Positions 9,954-18,879 of a stretch of DNA of 27,500 nt are shown here, piece by piece. The stretch's first letter is position 1. Every line of letters begins with the position of its first letter. A program made the translations under genes and the position numbers. Source of the DNA: Chara braunii. Taxonomy: Eukaryota; Streptophyta; Charophyceae; Charales; Characeae. The stretch lies in assembly GCA_003427395.1 (NCBI GenBank), contig BFEA01000493.1:514981-542480 (forward strand), read 5' to 3'. Under the pieces are notes generated by a model. The model saw nothing but the letters and a program-made list of their open reading frames with translations, was not told where the DNA came from and made no database searches.

Positions 9954-10058
9954 GTCCTTCGAAACATTCGTTAAAATTGGAACATTACAGAGAAAATTAG
10001 CATGGCCCCTGCACAAAGATGACACACATAAATTAAGAAATGATCCCGACTTCTTTTT
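9954..10058 (+). ncRNA. U6 spliceosomal snRNA-like sequence, probable pseudogene
   Basis: This stretch follows plant U6 almost end to end. It has a shortened 5' stem-loop (GTCCTTCG), AAAATTGGAAC, the ACAGAGA box at 9987-9993, TTAGCATGGCCCCTGC with the AGC triad at 9999-10001, then GATGACAC, AAGAAATG and a terminal T-run. U6 pairs with the 5' splice site and U2 in the spliceosome core. Most differences from the conserved core are at CpG sites turned to CA or TA (GCAC, ACAC, ATTA), and the 5' stem no longer closes. I see no TATA box or upstream element at the spacing used by plant U6 genes. I therefore favour a methylated retropseudogene, though a divergent functional copy cannot be excluded. 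Confidence 0.88.
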
Positions 10059-10438
10059 CTTCTCTTGTTGTTGTAGTACGCCTTACGATCAAACCTGTCG
10101 TTGGGACAACGCTACGAAGAGAACCGGTTTGTCGTTAACAAAGATGAGAGAGACAAAGATAAAGGATAAAAGGTCGGAAGAGAATGATCCGAATCTAGAC
10201 GCGAGTGTGCGTAAGGTACATTCGGGGAAGGAAGAAATGGGGATAGTGAATAACATGAGCATGACGCAACAATTTTTGCTTTAGCTTATTCGATTCTCGA
10301 TCGAATCAAGTAAGCCAAGGTACTAAGTGGGGGGTTTGAGGCGATGTGAATCAGTTGGTCGCATTGGAGTTTTGGTTTAGGTGATGATTCAGCCATTACA
10401 AGAAGTTGGAGGTGCGTGGGCGCAGTGGGAATATTCTG
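10059..10438. other. No recognisable gene
   Basis: Mixed sequence. GCTTATTCGAT and ATCGAATCAAGTAAGC near 10285-10315 form a modest hairpin. Confidence 0.4.
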
Positions 10439-10471
10439 GTGTATCTTTCCATGCTCTAGTGGAAGATTCAT
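10439..10471. repeat. Hairpin motif, copy 2
   Basis: Shares TGTATCTTTCCATG, CTCTAG and GGAAGATT with copy 1 at 7301-7330. The ends TCTTTCC and GGAAGA are complementary with one bulge. The flanks differ from copy 1. Confidence 0.8.
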
Positions 10472-11087
10472 TTGCATGCTGCACAATATGATAAGTAAAG
10501 TATAGTCGTAAATATGAGCATTATCACCGTCTTTGTACTGCTCGCCATTGTGATCATCCTTGCCCGAGTAAAGTTGTCAATCTTGTTTATCATTGTCGCA
10601 ACCCATTTCGGAGATCGTTGTTGCAGTGTCCACAAAGATTCTGGGGTGCTATTCTGCGGGTGCTTATTCCGGCTTTGGCTGCCAATTACGATCACCTCCG
10701 ACTTGTAATCTCTAAGGTCGTGGTCACCCTCCACATTTCAGTAATCACTATCTGAGTCTGATCGACTCCGCTATTTTCAAGAGGAGGTGTCTCGATTTAG
10801 TGGTTAATCTTGGTTAGGGCGCCGACTCTCATGTTTGGCATACGCACCCAAGCTGGTTTCTCTGTACAAACCTGGCCGTGTCGACGGTTATGGGCATTTG
10901 GAGTACATCCCCGGATGCAAACAAGGGGCAGGGGAGTACATACCTGACAGACAGAGCGCAGTGGTGCGAGAAGAGTCCGACGAAGAATCCCCCCATATCC
11001 CAGTGGAAGAAGCACTACGATTTTGTCAATCCTATCGAGAGAAATAGTCCTCTCTAACTCTCTGAGTGCATGGACAGGGAAGTGGGT
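10472..11087. other. No confident gene; short unassigned frame 10835-11047
   Basis: A 70-codon frame at 10835-11047 ends in an acidic stretch (REESDEESP). It has no recognised domain and no supporting signals. The hydrophobic frame at 10514-10708 is likewise unsupported. Confidence 0.3.
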
Positions 11088-11113
11088 GTATTTTTTCATG
11101 TTCTAGTGAAAGA
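11088..11113. repeat. Hairpin motif, copy 3 (diverged)
   Basis: Retains TGTATTTTTTCATGTTCTAG and then TGAAAGATTCAT, aligned with copies 1 and 2. The stem is weaker. Confidence 0.65.
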
Positions 11114-12475
11114 TTCATATTCGGGTCGCATAAGGAGATCGTTGTGCTATGCGAGGTCTTCATATAGAACGAAGCGCGTTCGACTTCCTCCGTGAATGCT
11201 GTTGCGCCCGTTTCGTCAGTGTTTCCATTATGGTTCAACAAAAAAAATATCGTTTTTTTTATTTTTTTTTTTATCGTGGGACTTTCTCCCTTTAAACTGT
11301 TTAAAAATTGTTTATCAACTGTTTATCCTCGCATATGCCACATACTCAACATGAAGTGATGGAAACCAACGTTTGTGAGTTATATAGTCCGTATGAAGTG
11401 ACAGGTTTAACAGTTGAACAACCGTTGACAATCTGTTTATACTATGTTGATCAACAGTTCAGTTGTTGAAGTCTGTGTTAGTACACTATTGATAGAGAGT
11501 TGATATTATGTTTATCAACAGTTCATCACATGACTTCGTGTTGGATATCATGTTGGAATCGTGATGAAAATATGATTGCAGTATGATGAATTTGTGTTAG
11601 AAATATGATGGCATTATGATGGAGTTATGGTGGACGCCTGATGAGGTGAAACTCTGATTGATATCATTAATGCATACATGCGTATATGTTCATAGGATAG
11701 CATTCGGGTGCGTCAGACTCTATCTCACTTTATATACATTGTGTTAATTGCAATGTGGATTGCATGTATATAGTACCATTGATCGCGACCCCTTATGTGA
11801 TATGCACTTGTATTGCATGTAAAAATTGACACTCATAGAGTTAGGAAAACACTTGTGAAAAAAAATGTACTCCCGGGGTAGAGTATTCATCACAGTCTGC
11901 TATTTTATTACGCGTCGGAACAATCATGTTGTAAGGATAACAAATGACCGTGGTCTACACTTTTTGGCCAGTGATTCAGAATAATTTCAGACTCGCGTAC
12001 ATACAATTACCTCATTGCGATTGATCTGTTGTGAAATCTATATTTAACCGTTAAAGAGGATGGGATGGTCTAGACATTAAAAGTGGCATTGTTCTTAACA
12101 ACGATTTTTTGCTTCAATATTTCTGCATGGTTGGGGATCGGGAATGAGACTGATGTTTGACGAAGGAATGGTTGCTTTTATAAGTGAGCACACGCCCTAA
12201 TGGATAACCCTTAAACCACCAGTACTTGGCTCAACTATCGATGCCGAGGCTGAAAACGGATTGTGCGTCGTTTCCCGTCGACCCGACAGCGTAAAAAAAT
12301 ATATATGTTTTGGTTGGCAGCGCCAGCCTTTGAGGTCCGGTACCTCGAGCCTTCAGAAGTTGCGGGGCGTTAACGATAACACCCTGCGGCCGATGTATGG
12401 GTTAAATACTGGTGGTTTAATACACACTTCAATTGGAGTACTATGATATTTCTAAGACATAGTGACATAGTTCTA

Positions 12476-12476
<1 letters not shown>
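11114..12476. other. AT-rich DNA with palindromes, no gene
   Basis: T-runs lie at 11240-11275. From 11300 to 11530 the motifs AACTGTT, AACAGTT, CAGTTG, ACCGTTG and CAACGTT recur, and TGTTGATCAACA at 11445-11456 is a perfect palindrome. From 11560 to 11650 short ATGATGG-like units recur. The rest to 12476 shows nothing recognisable. Confidence 0.5.

Positions 12477-12506
<30 letters not shown>
12477..12506 (+). repeat. A30 homopolymer
   Basis: About thirty consecutive A bases. This could be the poly(A) tail of a retroposed sequence, but no source gene is recognisable upstream. Confidence 0.95.
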
Positions 12507-12508
<2 letters not shown>

Positions 12509-12927
12509 GACGGTAGACTGTCACTCTCGTACACATTGTTTAAGTGGACATCATGTATACATGTCCGCTGTGACCATGGCAATAAGTGGGGATAAATGGT
12601 TATGCTGAATCGTAAGCTATCTTGGGAATAAGAACATACAATTACATATGTCCACAAATAATCATTGACGTCAAAATGATTCATAAATAGAGTGTCTTTA
12701 TCTCTCATTTCTTTGCAATCCCTTCCTCTCTTTCTTTCTTTGTTTGTCTCTCTCTCTCTCTTTCTCTTTTTTTTCCTCTTTCTCTCTCTTTCTCTCTCTC
12801 CAAAGATAAGAGAGTCTCGCTTTGATTTCCTTCAGCTAACACTAGGGCACTTCCAGTCATATGGTTTTGTACTGGGGCCATATAATTACATTAAGGCACC
12901 GTTGTCATAAGAATGTGGCACCAGTAC
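12507..12927. other. CT-rich low complexity and unassigned DNA
   Basis: A TC/TTTC-rich tract lies at about 12714-12800. No gene was seen. Confidence 0.6.
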
Positions 12928-13223
12928 TGTAGCGGACCTCTGGTTGGCCTGTGAGACCAGCCCCTTGGCCTGTTCTCACAGGCCTGTGTTGTATTTGGGT
13001 TAGTTGAGTCCAGGCCGGTACCAGTCATTCCATTCCAGTCCAGTCAGTCCGCTGGGGTATACCCCAGCCAGAGTCTGTATTTTTTCTCATTCTACATTCA
13101 CACATTTTGGAGTAAGTATGTCGGAGTCCGCGTGGGAGCTGCGCTCTGCCATCTTGCTCCACCCTCATCCTTTATCTCCATCTCTATCCGAGGCGGAACA
13201 CCTTACCTGGTGGGTCCGCCACA
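12928..13223 (+). mobile_element. LTR of an LTR retrotransposon (5' LTR or solo with leader)
   Basis: The segment begins TGTAGCGGACC and ends GGTCCGCCACA, terminal inverted repeats matching at 10 of 11 positions with the canonical TG...CA. One base later a primer-binding site follows, so this is a 5' LTR on the plus strand, 296 bp long. It contains an 11-bp inverted repeat at 12946-12956 and 12974-12984, and an 18-base perfect palindrome at 13051-13068. No second copy is visible in the window, so the 3' LTR lies outside, is deleted, or is too diverged to see. Confidence 0.78.
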
Positions 13224-13224
13224 C

Positions 13225-13236
13225 TGGTATCAAAGC
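13225..13236 (+). other. Primer-binding site, initiator Met tRNA type
   Basis: TGGTATCAAAGC differs at one position from TGGTATCAGAGC, the common plant site complementary to the 3' end of initiator Met tRNA. It sits one base after the LTR end. GGGAACGTTCCC, a 12-base palindrome, follows at 13237-13248. Confidence 0.8.
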
Positions 13237-13248
13237 GGGAACGTTCCC

Positions 13249-13989
13249 TGCTCCCACCCACCACACTGCATAGTAGGAAACACAACAAAAACCCAACACA
13301 GGGTTTTTTGGCTGTATTTCGATCGTTTCCAGTGAAAAACGGCGGAAAAACGTGACGAAAAGCGTAGCAGGGAAGAAGTGACACGTGGCGAGAAAAAAAA
13401 AATGATGATTGTCACGTGTGCGCGTAAGCGCCAAGGCCAAGACCGCCGCACACGGACGCGCCACGTGCCCCCGCTGCCCCACCCCGATCTGCTCCCGGAT
13501 TATTTATCATCAAAATCCGGGATGCATGCTGCTGCCAGGGTTTGAACCTGGGCAGCTACTGGCCATGTGCGTGCGTAGTTACTGCCATAACACACTAGCC
13601 ACAGTGTATGCATGGTTGTGTATTGCGACACGCTGGTGTTGAAGAAGTGTTGTGCCAACTATTTACCAGGCCCCCCTCCCCCGCCGGCGAGCAGTGAGCA
13701 TCGGCGAGCAGGGCAGCAAAGGCTGGCCTGGTATTTGCCCCTCCCCCCCTTGGCTGCTGCCTCCTTCGCGCGTGACCATCTGCAGTGCCACGTGGCAGCT
13801 TGCTGTGGAACTGAAGACCCCCTTGATCAAGAGGCTACTCTACACCGGTGAGGGTCTACTCACACAACACACCCTGGATCTGCAGTACTGCTGCTAGGGG
13901 CTGATCAAGATTTCAGCCCCCTCTCTCCTCCAGCTGACTTGCTGCAGCGAAGGCCAAGACCCTCCTAGTCTTGGTATACCTTGTGGCCT
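13249..13989 (+). other. Internal/leader sequence of the LTR element, no gag recognised
   Basis: Downstream of the primer site I find no gag, protease or RT motif. The frames are short. The sequence may be an untranslated leader, a non-autonomous element, or a truncated one. A minus-strand tRNA-like relic lies inside it. Confidence 0.45.
13527..13608 (-). other. tRNA-derived relic (A and B box), SINE-like or pseudo-tRNA
   Basis: On the minus strand, TGGCTAGTGTG (13591-13601) resembles an A box. About 53 bases later a perfect T-arm occurs at 13535-13551: stem CCAGG/CCTGG around TTCAAAC. The B box GGTTCAAACCC fits the pol III consensus. No convincing anticodon stem or 7-bp acceptor stem forms, so this is not a functional tRNA. 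Confidence 0.5.
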
Positions 13990-14532
13990 TGGATACACCA
14001 AGGGTTAGGTATCACTTCCCTCTTCTTACTAATCCACTTTCTCTGCCTTTTCTCTCTCCTCTTACTCACCCCCTCTACTTTTTCCTCTTCTACTTCACTC
14101 ACTTCCCTCTAATCACTCTCACTACTTTTACCCCTCTCCCCACCTTTTTCAACTTTCTCCTTCTCTCCTTCTTATTTCACTTCTCAACCCCTTCTTTTTC
14201 CCCCACCTTCCACTGCCTCTTTCCCCTCTTCTTTTTACTTTCCCACCCCACCTTTTCTCCCACCACCCACTATTTTACTCTATTTTGTTCTTTTTTTTTT
14301 CTTCTTTCCTCCTCTTTTCTTTTTGCTTCTTGGTCCCTCCTTACCTTTCCCATCACTTTCTCTCTCATTCTCTCACCCTCCTCTCCCCCAAATACAACCC
14401 CACCATCCCCCCACCTTCCACTTTCATCCTTTTCTCTTTCTCATTTATTTCTCTCTTCTTTCTTCACTTTTTTATCCTCTTCCCCCCCCCCCAACTTAAT
14501 TTTTTTTTTTTTTTTTTTTTAATTTCTTATTT
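13990..14532 (+). repeat. Pyrimidine-rich tract
   Basis: Over 500 bases are nearly all C and T on the plus strand, ending in a T-run. Long frames here, including one of 183 codons, are products of composition and encode only Phe/Leu/Ser/Pro-rich text. Confidence 0.92.
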
Positions 14533-14556
14533 TTTTTAAATTTGAATTTTCTTCTT

Positions 14557-14587
14557 NTNTNTNTTTNNCTTNNNNTTTTNTNNTTTN
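14557..14587. other. Ambiguous bases in a T-rich stretch
   Basis: Scattered single and short runs of N occur within poly-T. This is a sequencing or polishing uncertainty rather than a scaffold gap. Confidence 0.98.
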
Positions 14588-15170
14588 TTTTTTTTTTTTT
14601 TGAAATTTCGTTTTTTATTTTATTTTTTCGGCATTTCTAGATCTAGTAGGACTTAGTTACTTCAGCTTTCGGCGCACATTTTGACCCCGTGGGGGTAACG
14701 AATGCTGCCGAAATTTTCTTTTTTTTCCCCACTCTCTCCAACTTACTTAGTCAAATCCTTGTCGACACACTTCGAACCCATGAGGGTAACGAAACGTTGC
14801 CGAAATTTTTGAAAATTTCAACACTTGGTCTCTCTTTACTCTCCACCTCCTCATTTATTTATTTATTTACTTATTATTATTATTATTTATTTTCTAAAAT
14901 TTATAATCTGCGGCATTTTGAACTTTTGTGCGCTTATCTTAGCCTCTCCTTCCTCTTGGCACATTCTTAACCCTATGGGAGGTAAGGAAATGCTGCCGAA
15001 AATTCCAAAAAAATAAATATTATTTATCTTTTCACATTTTGTTTACTTATTTGTTTACTTATTTTTATTATTTATTATTTATTTTTATTTTTTTATTTTT
15101 TTCTCAAAATTTCATTGTTTATTTATTTTTCTCTTCCCCTCTCCCTTCATGGTTGCTATTCTCTATTCTT
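14588..15170 (-). repeat. T-rich DNA with three TGCCGAAATTTT repeats
   Basis: A phrase of the form GGTAACGAA...TGCCGAAATTTT occurs at about 14694-14717, 14785-14810 and 14982-15007. Its reverse complement (AAATTTCGGCAGC) is the core of the repeat at 17.3-17.85 kb, so the two regions share a family in opposite orientation. TTTA/TTAT-rich DNA follows, from 14860 to 15120. Confidence 0.7.
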
Positions 15171-15207
15171 GATTAGGTTACCGATACCCTACTCTAACCA
15201 CTCAAAG

Positions 15208-15252
15208 CCCTGTTAGGGTTTTCTTAGGGTTTTTCTAGGGTTTAGGGTTCTC
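15208..15252 (+). repeat. Degenerate telomere-like TTTAGGG repeats (telo-box cluster)
   Basis: TTAGGG or CTAGGG occurs four times within about 40 bases, including TAGGGTTTAGGGTT, the plant-type telomere unit. It may be an interstitial telomeric relic, or telo-boxes of the kind found near plant promoters and 5' leaders. Confidence 0.75.
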
Positions 15253-15299
15253 CTAACCCACCTACTTCCCTTTTCATTCGGGCACCCTAGACCCGAGTC

Positions 15300-15780
15300 A
15301 CGCTTCCCCCTTTGCGGGCGCCCCTGCTCGACTCACTAGCGCCGGTGGTCGCTTTCTACCGCGGACCCCCCCCTACGCCCTCCGCTCACGCGAACCTCCT
15401 TTGCCCCCCTCCAGGCCGGCCCGTCACCTTCCCGTGGCCGACGGCGTGTCACAAGCCGTCGACGTGGCGACGGCCTTGGCACCGGGCTCCATACCCGTTC
15501 CTGCGATGTCGAGCGCATCGGTCCGGCTCCGCACAAGGCAGCGCGGGACCCACCCGGCCGTGTCACGCAAGAGTTGGTCTAAATCCTTGTCGCAAATGCA
15601 TATGGAGCTTCCGCAAGCCGCTCCGACCGAGTGCGCCAACCATACCTCTTGTGAGCCCCTACGACAGGATAGGGCCTACGCGAGGCACGACTTACCTCCA
15701 CCTTGAGGGAGCTATCACCTCCCTTCGGTGGGTGTATCTCCGCCGAGCTACCAGTCCACATTACGAAAGCTAATCAGATG
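15300..15780 (+). other. GC-rich block with overlapping open frames, unassigned
   Basis: The composition changes sharply from T-rich to GC-rich. A 153-codon frame (15312-15773) and a 101-codon frame (15401-15706) overlap on the plus strand, with others on the minus strand. None shows a domain I recognise. High GC lowers stop-codon frequency, so these may be chance frames. The telomere-like motif lies just upstream, which would also suit a promoter and first exon. Confidence 0.3.
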
Positions 15781-15821
15781 CAATCCCAGAGGTGAACCAA
15801 CCGATGACGTTTCTCGTTTGC

Positions 15822-15937
15822 TGTAGCATGGGGCGTACGAGCGGTAATACGCCTCTATCGAACCCGCACGCGAACTGCCGTCTGGGGGGGCTGAGGTCCC
15901 AAGTGCGAGTCATCGCCGGTCGACTAGGACGTATCCC
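15822..15937 (+). other. Possible tRNA-derived relic (Leu/Ser-like)
   Basis: ACGAGCGGTAATACGCC resembles the D-arm/A-box of class II tRNAs, and AGGTCCCAAGTGCGAGTC about 50 bases later resembles a T-arm with two or three changes. The acceptor stem is not closed. It is probably a decayed SINE head or pseudo-tRNA. Confidence 0.3.
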
Positions 15938-15940
15938 ACG

Positions 15941-16990
15941 CGCCACGCACACATTACTATATATAAAGAAAAACATAAAAATAAAACACACACCCAGACA
16001 CGTACATATACAAATACAGAACGACATAGAGCAAACAACGCGACAACACTCTTAGGCCCTTTAGTAACCATCCCATAACTTTCCAATGCGGAAATCGGGT
16101 GAGCGTCACGCGCGAAACTTTGTATAAGACCGTGCAGACTTAGGACTAACTCATATCGACTAGCAATGCATGCCAGTGAATACGCTAGCAGTCGCAATGA
16201 TGACGTACTATGTAGTGCCTATAATCAAGCGTTCCCTCGTAGATCCGATTACCGCTTTTGACACTCAAGTGCCAGATTCGAAGTATTGTGAAGGCTTGCC
16301 TCTTCACGATATTGCACGGCTGAAGGAATAGTCATGCGGCCGGCTCTGCACCTCTGGCCTTTAGGCCGAGTGCCTCGGCAGGCAGAGCAAATAGGCTCTA
16401 CGGGGGGGGAGATCCTTTTCATGCAGAGTCTAGGGTCTGGGATGTCCTGGACTAGGACCTCGAATCCGAACACAGCACCAACGTTCGACTAAGAAATATT
16501 TTAAGAAACATTCAACAATAACACAAGGTTTTCTTTCTTTTCTCAATCTCAACCCCTATTTAACCTTTAGGCGTGGACCCTCACATGCCACGCGAACACC
16601 TAATATAGATACATACATATATATATGTAAAGAGGAATAAGTATGTGACGATCAATTCTCACAATCACAATGAGACTCCTCACAACCATATATATGTTTG
16701 TGATCGCAGACAGTCAAATCCAAATCTGAAACACAGTACATAATTGCAATCACAAAGAGTCAAACAAAAGTCCACGCATTACACGGAGTCAACTCCAACC
16801 AATCTCTATACTCGTACCCCTCGCTTTAGCCATGCAAGCCTTGACCTCTGTCCAACCAACCATAATTAAATACTCAGTACCTTTGTTAAATGACCATTCA
16901 ATAAAAGTCCGGGTGAAAACCTTAATAAAACAACAATAAAATCACCAGAGCTAAGACCTTTTTAGGTTGAATATAGAGGGTGAGTTGGAG
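15941..16990. other. No recognisable gene
   Basis: Mixed DNA with CA-rich and TA-rich simple stretches near 15975-16010 and 16610-16630. Short frames only. Confidence 0.45.
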
Positions 16991-17022
16991 TTGAGTCGTA
17001 GACCGACGAATCGGCAACCGAC

Positions 17023-17108
17023 CTGTTATCAGTGATAACAGATGGTGATCCTTGCGGGATCATGTTGAATCTATTACAGATCCTGAACCAAACGATCAAA
17101 AGGACCTG
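17023..17108. repeat. Three consecutive hairpins
   Basis: CTGTTATCA and TGATAACAG are separated by one base at 17023-17041. TGATCC and GGATCA flank a short loop at about 17046-17062. TACAGATCCT and AGGACCTGTA pair at 9 of 10 positions over 17073-17108. They precede the tandem repeat and the hairpin array. Confidence 0.75.
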
Positions 17109-17280
17109 TAACACAAGACAAATCAATCCCCAAGCTAAGTCTATGAGTCTAAGTCGAGAGTGACCTCCATATCACGCTTTCACCACGAATTATTCTACTT
17201 GGCTAATCCTGAGTCTACCCCTAAACCAATACCTAATCTCCTCTAGGCAGAGTGGATTGTCAGCCTTGCCACCTGTGAAA

Positions 17281-17860
17281 ATATAATCTAAATCCTCTAA
17301 ACTAAGAAAATTTCGGCAACGCTTCCCGTAGGAGAAGTGCCTTTTCAGAATTCATAATAATTCAAATATGAAAAGAAAAGACAATCTTTAATTCCGGAAA
17401 GTCAAATTTTGTCTAACTCCCTAAATTAGTAAAAATTTGGGCAGCATCTCCTTTAGAAGGGTAGATTTTCCAAATTTATACTAAGCCAGATAGAAACTCA
17501 AAAGTTAGACTTGAGTTCTACCTTTTAAGACAAAACTTTACTAACTCCTTAACGTTGTAGAAATTTCGGCAGCGCTTCTCATAAAGAAAGTGTTATTCCA
17601 AAAGTTATACAAAGTTAAGTCCATAATCTAAAATGACTTTGACTTTTTAAGGTATAATTTTGTCTAACTCCCTGAATTAGTAAAAATTTGGGCAGCACTC
17701 CCTTTAAAAAAAAAAGGTTTTCAATTTTTTACTAAGCCAAAAAATAAGAAACGTTGGACCCTGAAAAAAACAAAATCTGATTAACTCGTTGGTTGTGTAG
17801 AAATTTTGGCAGCGCTAGCCGTAGAGAAAGTGACTTACCAAAATTTATACAAGACCAAGT
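17281..17860 (+). repeat. Five tandem copies of a repeat of about 120 bp
   Basis: The core AAATTTSGGCARC recurs near 17308, 17433, 17561, 17684 and 17801, at intervals of 117-128 bases. Copies 2 and 4 share TAGTAAAAATTTGGGCAGCA and an ACTAAGCCA phrase. Copies 3 and 5 share GTAGAAATTT and GGCAGCGCT. This is a two-type higher-order arrangement. No coding frame runs through it. Confidence 0.88.
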
Positions 17861-18110
17861 ATAATAAATGATCCTAAAAAATGCAGAAATCGACCTAAGT
17901 AAAAATAATCTCAGCTCAGAAAATGCAAGAATTGAAACTAAATCTTATGACTCTGGCGCGTAGCGAGCAACTAAAACAACTACCTATCAAACTGAAACTC
18001 TGACTAAATAGCAGTCGCACTCAGTCTCATGCAGACCAAACCATAAAGGTAAGTACTCTCACCATCCCTAAGTCAATCTTGTCAAACAATACTTCGTAAC
18101 CTTTCAATGA

Positions 18111-18870
18111 TTTATGCCGTTATACCCGACTTACATAAGGCATAAAGCTAGGTCACCCAAACTCATGGGAACCTGCCTAGCTCAGCCAGAATATAAACAG
18201 ACACAGGGCATAACAACTTTTCTCTTCATTGGGTACATGACTAAGCCGCCCTAGTCGCCCTAAACTATTTAAGTATCCAAATTATATAGAACTGTCTGTC
18301 CTTAGCCTTATAAGGCAACATATGACTGAACCGATCAACTTAGTTCGAGGTCAAGCCTGCCCCTTCTTACCACAAGTTTATTCTTAATTAATACTCTCTT
18401 CAGTTATGATAAGCTATAGTCAGACCATCCAAACTTATGGAAAAATGTCTGACTAGCCTGTTCATAAGTAATATAATATAAAATACAAACAAATTTTACC
18501 TTTTGATTCTAGCATGTGCGTAGCTTCAGACCAGACCTCCCAAACTTATGGGAACCTGCCCGGTCTGTCGCCGAAATCCTCCCTCACAATGAAACAAAGA
18601 GGGTTAGAGTCATCCAAACTTATGGAAAAATGCTCAACCCTCCTTCAAAAACCAAATAAGCATAAAGAAAACCCCAAAGAAAAAAAAGACGACCAAGCGA
18701 TCCAAACTTATGGAAAAATGCTTGGTCCTTGAAAAGGCAATCACATTCAGCCCTCGCAAGTCAAAGCAACCTGACCACCCAAACTTACGGGAACATGTCT
18801 GGTCCTTCAGGCACTGCAATCCAAAATAAACATAGCACTGGACCCTCCAAACTTATAGAGATTCTCCCAG
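18111..18870 (+). repeat. Array of hairpins with a conserved core and variable stems
   Basis: At least eight hairpins with outer stems at 18111-18118/18139-18146, 18146-18152/18176-18182, 18417-18425/18447-18455, 18532-18537/18562-18567, 18599-18609/18633-18642 (one bulged base), 18691-18698/18720-18727, 18773-18777/18800-18804 and 18838-18841/18867-18870. In all but the first and last, the core is CCC or TCC, an 8-base loop AAACTYAY, then GGG or GGA, followed by AACMTG or AAAAATG. The outer stems differ from copy to copy yet each is self-complementary. A degenerate copy lies near 18274. No protein frame explains this. The function and family are unknown to me. Confidence 0.85.
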
Positions 18871-18879
18871 CCTTTGGTT

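Noticed and set aside
11632-11655. Hammerhead-ribozyme-like core (CTGATGAGGTGAAAC)
   Set aside because: The two conserved strands are present, but stem II would be essentially absent and I find no matching stems I and III or cleavage site.
13971-14522. 183-codon plus-strand open frame
   Set aside because: Product of an almost pure C/T tract. The protein would be Phe/Leu/Ser/Pro repeats only.
18514-18732. 72-codon open frame within the hairpin array
   Set aside because: The repeated core simply translates to similar short phrases in different frames. There is no start context or conserved protein.
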